Shown here piece after piece: positions 15,117 to 21,076 of a stretch of 21,076 nt of DNA; within the stretch, counting starts at the first letter, position 1; every line of letters begins with the position of its first letter. The DNA comes from CALMNV01 sp035688975 (GTDB taxonomy: Bacteria > Actinomycetota > Actinomycetes > Actinomycetales > Dermatophilaceae): assembly GCF_035688975.1 (NCBI RefSeq), contig NZ_DASSMH010000037.1, forward strand, positions 1 through 21,076. The letters are read 5' to 3'. Below the pieces are notes generated by a model. That model saw only the letters and a program-made list of their open reading frames with translations. It made no database searches and was not told where the DNA came from. Both the position numbers and the translations under genes were made by a program.

Positions 15117-15120
<4 letters not shown>
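14209..15120 (-). CDS. mshB: Mycothiol biosynthesis deacetylase MshB (PIG-L/LmbE family)
   Basis: A 303-residue zinc deacetylase that removes the acetyl group from N-acetyl-glucosaminyl-inositol in mycothiol synthesis. Visible signatures are LLFVHAHPDDETLTCGVTIAHH (metal H15 and D18, base D17), TCTLGEEGEVIPPELHHL, YRDSGMAGSAA and VVTYDVHGGYGHPDHIATHRV (the last metal histidine in HPDH). These match mycobacterial MshB closely in wording and length, rather than the mycothiol S-conjugate amidase Mca. The GTG start at 15120 overlaps the TypA stop as GTGA, so translation is coupled. The reading frame extends upstream only as antisense-like coding within typA and is not used. It indicates a mycothiol-producing actinobacterium. 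It is the last gene of the Nudix-typA-mshB run. Confidence 0.93.
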
Positions 15121-17015
<1,895 letters not shown>

Positions 17016-17028
17016 GAGCAGCATTCTC

Positions 17029-17505
<477 letters not shown>

Positions 17506-17556
17506 GCCGGCACGATGGTCGCACGGCGATGGGGCCCGACCAGACCGGCCGCCTCC

Positions 17557-17606
17557 GCGTTCGAGGTACTCCCCGACCGGATGCGGTCGCCGATTACCTC
17601 GAACGC
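17557..17606 (-). repeat. Nested inverted repeat (12-bp outer and 6-bp inner stem), likely terminator
   Basis: A perfect 12-bp inverted repeat (17557-17568 with 17595-17606; arm GCGTTCGAGGTA) encloses a second perfect hairpin (17574-17579 with 17584-17589, loop GATG). It lies 9 bases downstream of the stress-protein stop and 51 bases upstream of the Nudix start. Termination of the stress-protein transcript is the simplest role, though no T-tract follows. It could also act as a leader structure for the Nudix operon. Confidence 0.6.
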
Positions 17607-17615
17607 CGGGGCGGG

Positions 17616-18599
17616 TCACCGTTGCCGTGCCTTGGTCACGACGACGGGGCAGGTGGCGCGCTGCAGGACCTTGTGGCTGACCGAGCCGAGGCTCATGCCC
17701 GCGAAGCCGCCGCGCCCGCGGCTGCCGACGACGAGCAGGGCGGCGCCCTCCGCGGCCTCGAGCAGGGCGGCGACCGGGCGGGCGTTGCGCACGACGACCT
17801 CGACCGGGAGGTCCGGGTATGCCGCTCGGCTCGGCGCCACCGCGTCGTCGGCCATGTGCCGGTGCCGTTGCTCGACGACCTCCCACTCCGGCGTCCCGAC
17901 CTCGGTGACGACCATGCCGTCGACGACCTCCAGCCACCACGTGGCCACGACGACGAGGCGCTGTCCCCGCGCGGCGGCGGCCTCGGCGGCATACGCGACC
18001 GCCGTGAGGCTGTGCGCGCTGCCGTCGACGCCGACGACGACGTGGCCCTGGATCCCGGGGTCGGCCCCCACGACGGCGACCGGGCAACGCGCGTGCATGG
18101 CGGTGTCGAGAGAGGTCGTGCCCAGGCGCACGGTGTCCACCGGGCCGCTGCGGCCGCTGCGGCCGCTGCCGACGACGACGAGTCGGGCGGCGGCCGCCGC
18201 GTCGAGGAGGGCCTGCGACGGCGTCGCCCAGGGGTGGCTGGCCGTCACCGGGAGGTCCGGTGCGTCGGCGTGCAGCCGTTCGACCGCACGTGCCAGCGCC
18301 GCCTCACGGGCCGTGGCGAGCTCGAGATCCATCCCGATCGGCAGGAAGCCGGCGTCCCACGAGCCGATGAGCCCGGCGTGGATGTCGTGGGCGCTGAGGA
18401 GGTGCAGCGGTGCGGGGCCCCGGCGCGCCTCGGCCACGGCGAAGGCGAGCGGCCCGGAGTCCTTCTCGGACCCGTCGAGACCGACCACGACCGCCCCGTC
18501 GGGGACCGGGTCACCGTCACTGGCCGGCGACCATTCCTCCTGCTGGCCCTCGCCGGCCCTGCCGGAACCCTGCGCCTCGCTGCCTGTCGGGGTGGCCAT
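17616..18599 (-). CDS. Tandem universal stress protein (two UspA domains)
   Basis: A 327-residue cytoplasmic protein with two UspA domains (about 35-178 and 183-325). Such proteins are ATP-binding and usually induced by hypoxia, stationary phase or other stress. The second domain has the textbook ATP loop G-x2-G-x9-GS in VVGSRGRGGFAGMSLGSVS, followed by VLQRATCPVVVT. The first domain has VVVGSGRSGRSGPVDTVRLGTTS, in which a small tandem repeat lengthens the loop so that the motif fits only with a 10-residue gap. The first 30 residues are a low-complexity hydrophilic leader. ATG at 18599 lacks a Shine-Dalgarno, but GACAAT sits exactly 6 bases upstream, again compatible with a leaderless mRNA. 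It is divergent from the peptide transporter genes. Confidence 0.9.
   Translation of the reverse strand: MATPTGSEAQGSGRAGEGQQEEWSPASDGDPVPDGAVVVGLDGSEKDSGPLAFAVAEARRGPAPLHLLSAHDIHAGLIGSWDAGFLPIGMDLELATAREAALARAVERLHADAPDLPVTASHPWATPSQALLDAAAAARLVVVGSGRSGRSGPVDTVRLGTTSLDTAMHARCPVAVVGADPGIQGHVVVGVDGSAHSLTAVAYAAEAAAARGQRLVVVATWWLEVVDGMVVTEVGTPEWEVVEQRHRHMADDAVAPSRAAYPDLPVEVVVRNARPVAALLEAAEGAALLVVGSRGRGGFAGMSLGSVSHKVLQRATCPVVVTKARQR
18143..18169. repeat. Three perfect copies of a 9-bp repeat inside the stress-protein gene
   Basis: GGCCGCTGC is repeated three times without interruption. On the coding (minus) strand this gives the Gly-Ser-Gly-Arg-Ser-Gly-Arg-Ser-Gly run. It sits in the ATP-binding loop of the first UspA domain. 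Slipped-strand gain or loss of a unit would change loop length by three residues without a frameshift. Confidence 0.85.
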
Positions 18600-18697
18600 G
18601 CGCCCATTGTCGTCCCGTGTGGGCCGAGGGTGGCGTGGGGCGCGCGGAGGCTGGCGTGGGGGACCGGGCGTCCGCCCTCCGCACCGACACGGAGGAC

Positions 18698-18737
18698 CAG
18701 ATTCTTTCGTTGCCGCGTCGCGCCGCCGAAGAATCTG
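18698..18737. promoter_or_regulatory. Inverted repeat in the divergent stress-protein/permease region
   Basis: CAGATTCTT (18698-18706) and AAGAATCTG (18729-18737) are perfect inverted 9-mers around a 22-base GC-rich spacer. Each arm contains AAGAAT, a 4-of-6 match to the -10 consensus, pointing outward on each strand. It may therefore be a bidirectional promoter core or an operator. Neither strand has a strong -35. The rest of the 276-base gap shows only the hairpin near the permease start. Confidence 0.45.
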
Positions 18738-18826
18738 CACGCGTCACGATTCGGCCAACGCCGTTGCTGCCGAGCGCGGAGCGCTCCATGATGGGCCGAT
18801 AGCCGCGCGGTGACCGCACGCGCGAC

Positions 18827-18849
18827 CCTGGGTGGTGTCCTCACCCAGG
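18827..18849 (+). promoter_or_regulatory. Leader hairpin upstream of the peptide permease
   Basis: A perfect 8-bp stem, CCTGGGTG (18827-18834) with CACCCAGG (18842-18849), has a 7-base loop. It ends 11 bases before the GGGAGG Shine-Dalgarno of the permease gene. It may be a leader structure or the terminator of a transcript entering from the left; no T-tract is present. Confidence 0.45.
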
Positions 18850-18875
18850 TCCGACGAGCAGGGAGGCGACATCAC

Positions 18876-19868
18876 GTGAGCACGCCGCTCGAGCTCGAGC
18901 CCGGTGCCCAGTCGGCCGAGCCCGAGGCCGTGCTGGTCGGAGCGGGGCCGATCGAGGGCCGCTCGCTCGGGCAGATCGCGTGGACTCGTTTCAAGCGGGA
19001 CCGGGTGGCGCTCGCCGGTGGCTTCTTCGTCGCCTTCCTCATCGTCTGCGCGCTGGCGGCGCCGCTCATCGTGGGCCTGCTCGGCCACCCTCCCAACGAG
19101 TTCCACCAGGAGCTGATCAACCCCGACACGCAGGTGCCGATCGGGGCCTACGGCGGGGTGTCGTCGGACTTCCTCTTCGGCGTCGAGCCGGTCAACGGCC
19201 GCGACCTGTTCAGCCGCGTCGTCTACGGCTCGCAGATCTCGCTCCTCATCGCCTTCCTCGCGACGCTCCTCTCCGTGGTCATCGGCACGACGATGGGCGT
19301 CATCTCCGCCTTCTTCGGCGGCGTCGTGGACACGCTCATCAGCCGGCTCATGGACATCTTCCTGGCGTTCCCGCTCCTCGTCTTCGCCCTCGCCCTCGCC
19401 GGCGTCATCCCCGACGCCGCCTTCGGCCTGCGCGGTGACGCCCTGCGGATCGCGGTCATCATCTTCATCATCGGCTTCTTCAACTGGCCGTACATCGGGC
19501 GCATCGTGCGCGGCCAGACCCTGTCGCTACGCGAGCGGGAGTTTGTCGACGCGGCCCGCAGCCTGGGGGCGCGCACCCCCTATGTCCTCACCAGGGAACT
19601 GCTGCCCAACCTCGTCGCGCCGATCCTCGTCTACGCCACGCTGCTCATCCCGACGAACATCCTCTTCGAGGCCGCCCTGTCCTACCTCGGCGTCGGCGTC
19701 CAGCCGCCGCGGGCCACGTGGGGCGGGATGCTGTCCGACGCCGCTCAGTGGTACCAGGTCGACCCGTGGTTCATCCTCCCGTCCGGGCTCGCCATCTTCG
19801 TCACCGTCCTTGCCTTCAACCTCTTCGGGGACGGCCTGCGGGACGCCCTCGACCCACGGTCGCGGTGA
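18876..19868 (+). CDS. Peptide/nickel-type ABC transporter permease (DppC/OppC-like)
   Basis: A 330-residue permease of the dipeptide/oligopeptide family. A hydrophilic N-terminus (1-45) is followed by the first helix (46-68). Then come a periplasmic loop with IGAYGGVSSDFLFGVEPVNGRDLFSRVVYGSQISL (family wording GTDxxGRDxxSRxxYGxRxSL) and five further helices. The EAA loop REFVDAARSLGARTPYVLTRELLPNLVAPI (221-250) contacts the ATPase. The C-terminal FLGD(G)LRDALDPR-like ending is typical of DppC. The GTG at 18876 is preferred because GGGAGG lies 9 bases upstream. The ATG-started extension to 18810 has no ribosome site and an un-family-like N-terminus. It is followed after 53 bases by the binding-protein gene. 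The partner DppB permease and ATPases are not in the window and presumably lie to the right. Confidence 0.93.
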   Translation: MSTPLELEPGAQSAEPEAVLVGAGPIEGRSLGQIAWTRFKRDRVALAGGFFVAFLIVCALAAPLIVGLLGHPPNEFHQELINPDTQVPIGAYGGVSSDFLFGVEPVNGRDLFSRVVYGSQISLLIAFLATLLSVVIGTTMGVISAFFGGVVDTLISRLMDIFLAFPLLVFALALAGVIPDAAFGLRGDALRIAVIIFIIGFFNWPYIGRIVRGQTLSLREREFVDAARSLGARTPYVLTRELLPNLVAPILVYATLLIPTNILFEAALSYLGVGVQPPRATWGGMLSDAAQWYQVDPWFILPSGLAIFVTVLAFNLFGDGLRDALDPRSR

Positions 19869-19921
19869 CCAGCCGCACAGCGCAGTTCCTGACCCAACCA
19901 ACCCAAGGAGCTCGAACCAGC

Positions 19922-21076
19922 ATGAAGACGACACGGATGATGGCCGTGACCGGCGGCGCCGTCCTGGCTCTGGTGGTGTCCGCCTGTGGGGGCGGCGGCA
20001 CCCCCTCCGGCTCGGGCGGCTCCGGCGGGGCCGGAGGAGGTGGCAACGCCGCCACGCCCGTCGCCAACGCGGCGGTCAGCGCGGTCTACCGACCGTCGGA
20101 CACCAAGGGCGGCACGCTGCGGTTCGGGTCCACCGGTGACTGGGACTCCGTGGACCCGGGGGACACGTACTACGGCCTGTCGTGGAACTTCCTGCGCAAC
20201 TACGCCCGCACCCTCGTCGTCTTCAAGGCGGCTCCAGGACCCGAGGGCACCAAGCTCGTCCCCGACCTCGCGACCAGCCTCGGCAAGGCCAGCGACGGCA
20301 ACAAGACCTGGACCTACACCCTGCGTGACGGCCTGAAGTACGAGGACGGCACGCCCATCACGACCAAGGACATCAAGTACGCCGTGGCGCGCTCGCTGGA
20401 CAAGGACACCTTCCCCAATGGCCCCACCTACTTCAACGACTTCCTCGCCGGCGTGCCGAAGGGCTACTCGGTCTACAAGGACAAGAGTCTCGCGGGCGTC
20501 ACGTCCATCGAGACTCCCGACGACAAGACCATCGTCTTCAAGCTCAGCAAGCCGTTCTCGGGCTTCGACTTCTTCGCCCAGCTCGCGTCCACGGCGCCGG
20601 TCCCGCAGGCCAAGGACACCGGCGCGAAGTACAAGGAGCACGTGATCTCGAGCGGGCCGTACAAGTTCACGACCTATCAACCCGGCAAGCGGCTCGAGCT
20701 CGACCGCAACCCCAACTACGACCCCAAGACCGACCCGGACTCCGGCCGCAAGGCACTGCCCGACAAGATCACGGTGGAGATCGGGGTCAACGCCGCGGAC
20801 CTCGACAACCGGCTCCAGTCCGGCGACCTCGACGTCGACATCGCCGGCACCGGCGTGCAGGCCGCGGCGCAGGGCAAGATCCTCGCCAACCCGCAGCTCA
20901 AGGCCAAGTCGGACAACCCCTCCACGGCCCGGACCAACTACGCGCAGGTCAACACGGACGTCGCGCCCTTCGACAACCTCGACTGCCGCAAGGCCGTGCT
21001 GCTCGCCTACGACAAGACCGGCTACCAGCGGGCCTACGGCGGCGCCACCGGTGGCGACATCGCGACGAGCCTCATG
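19922..21076 (+). CDS. Family 5 extracellular solute-binding lipoprotein, N-terminal 385 residues (runs off right edge)
   Basis: A lipoprotein of the dipeptide/oligopeptide-binding family, delivering peptides or similar solutes to the neighbouring permease. MKTTRMMAVTGGAVLALVVSAC gives a signal with lipobox VSAC (acylated C22). A Gly-rich linker (23-42) and the SBP_bac_5 fold follow, starting GGTLRFGSTGDWDSVDPGDTYYG. Other landmarks are LVPDLATSLGKASDGNKTWTYTLRDGLKYEDGTPITTKDIKYAVARSLD, VISSGPYKFTTYQPGKRLELDRNPNYDPKTD and the late DCRKAVLLAYDKTGYQRAYGG. The ATG at 19922 follows AAGGAG with an 11-base spacer. The reading frame is open to the last base; the family is usually 500-600 residues, so about a third is missing. 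A family 5 binding lipoprotein (LpqW, Rv1166) also neighbours typA in M. tuberculosis; orthology is not established. Confidence 0.95.
   Translation, partial: MKTTRMMAVTGGAVLALVVSACGGGGTPSGSGGSGGAGGGGNAATPVANAAVSAVYRPSDTKGGTLRFGSTGDWDSVDPGDTYYGLSWNFLRNYARTLVVFKAAPGPEGTKLVPDLATSLGKASDGNKTWTYTLRDGLKYEDGTPITTKDIKYAVARSLDKDTFPNGPTYFNDFLAGVPKGYSVYKDKSLAGVTSIETPDDKTIVFKLSKPFSGFDFFAQLASTAPVPQAKDTGAKYKEHVISSGPYKFTTYQPGKRLELDRNPNYDPKTDPDSGRKALPDKITVEIGVNAADLDNRLQSGDLDVDIAGTGVQAAAQGKILANPQLKAKSDNPSTARTNYAQVNTDVAPFDNLDCRKAVLLAYDKTGYQRAYGGATGGDIATSLM

Noticed and set aside
17557..17606. SOS/LexA box because the arms contain GTTCGA and TCGAAC
   Set aside because: The mycobacterial LexA box is TCGAAC-N4-GTTCGA. 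Here the halves are in the opposite order and about 30 bases apart.
18600..18625. DosR-like box upstream of the stress protein (CGGGAC ... GGGC)
   Set aside because: Only one half resembles the palindromic consensus; the second half does not match.
18810..18875. ATG at 18810 as permease start
   Set aside because: No ribosome site; the sequence runs through a hairpin. The GTG at 18876 has GGGAGG at suitable spacing.

Overview
The window is very GC-rich (roughly 70% by eye), with GTG starts, GTGA stop/start overlaps, SD-less starts and a mycothiol gene (mshB). This points to a high-GC actinobacterium. Placement nearer to Intrasporangiaceae-like Micrococcales is only a weak impression. No rRNA, tRNA, CRISPR array or insertion sequence was seen.

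Layout. Positions 1-2389, minus strand: a 7Fe ferredoxin, a DapC-type aminotransferase and the 5' part of citrate synthase, with a divergent GNAT acetyltransferase (2456-3505). Positions 3546-9862, minus strand: a catabolic/uptake cluster. In transcription order it holds an XRE-cupin regulator, a DUF1028 Ntn-hydrolase-like protein and a urea/short-chain-amide type ABC transporter. The transporter has a lipoprotein binding protein, a UrtB-like permease, a fused UrtC-UrtD permease/ATPase and a UrtE-like ATPase. A divergent M20 metallo-amidohydrolase (9975-11297) shares the regulator's promoter region. Next come a membrane-anchored sulfite-oxidase-fold molybdoprotein (11340-12338) and a convergent VanW protein (12376-14073). 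Positions 14209-17505, minus strand: a compact Nudix-typA-mshB operon. A tandem universal stress protein (17616-18599) follows, then a divergent peptide ABC transporter (permease 18876-19868; family 5 binding lipoprotein from 19922 running off the right edge).

How it fits together. typA, mshB, fdx and dapC lie close together in Mycobacterium (typA Rv1165, mshB Rv1170, fdxC Rv1177, aminotransferase Rv1178), where typA also neighbours a family 5 binding lipoprotein (lpqW). Here the same genes flank about 9 kb of accessory genes. The regulator, DUF1028 protein, amide-type transporter and M20 hydrolase look like an uptake-and-hydrolysis system for an amide, ureido or N-acylated compound. Both of its control regions carry copies of a TTCAYTAW-like word, in two different arrangements, around recognisable promoters.

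A genome-scale signal also shows: the octamer GTATGCCG (or its complement) occurs 15 times on both strands, in three different codon registers and once outside genes, far above composition-based expectation.
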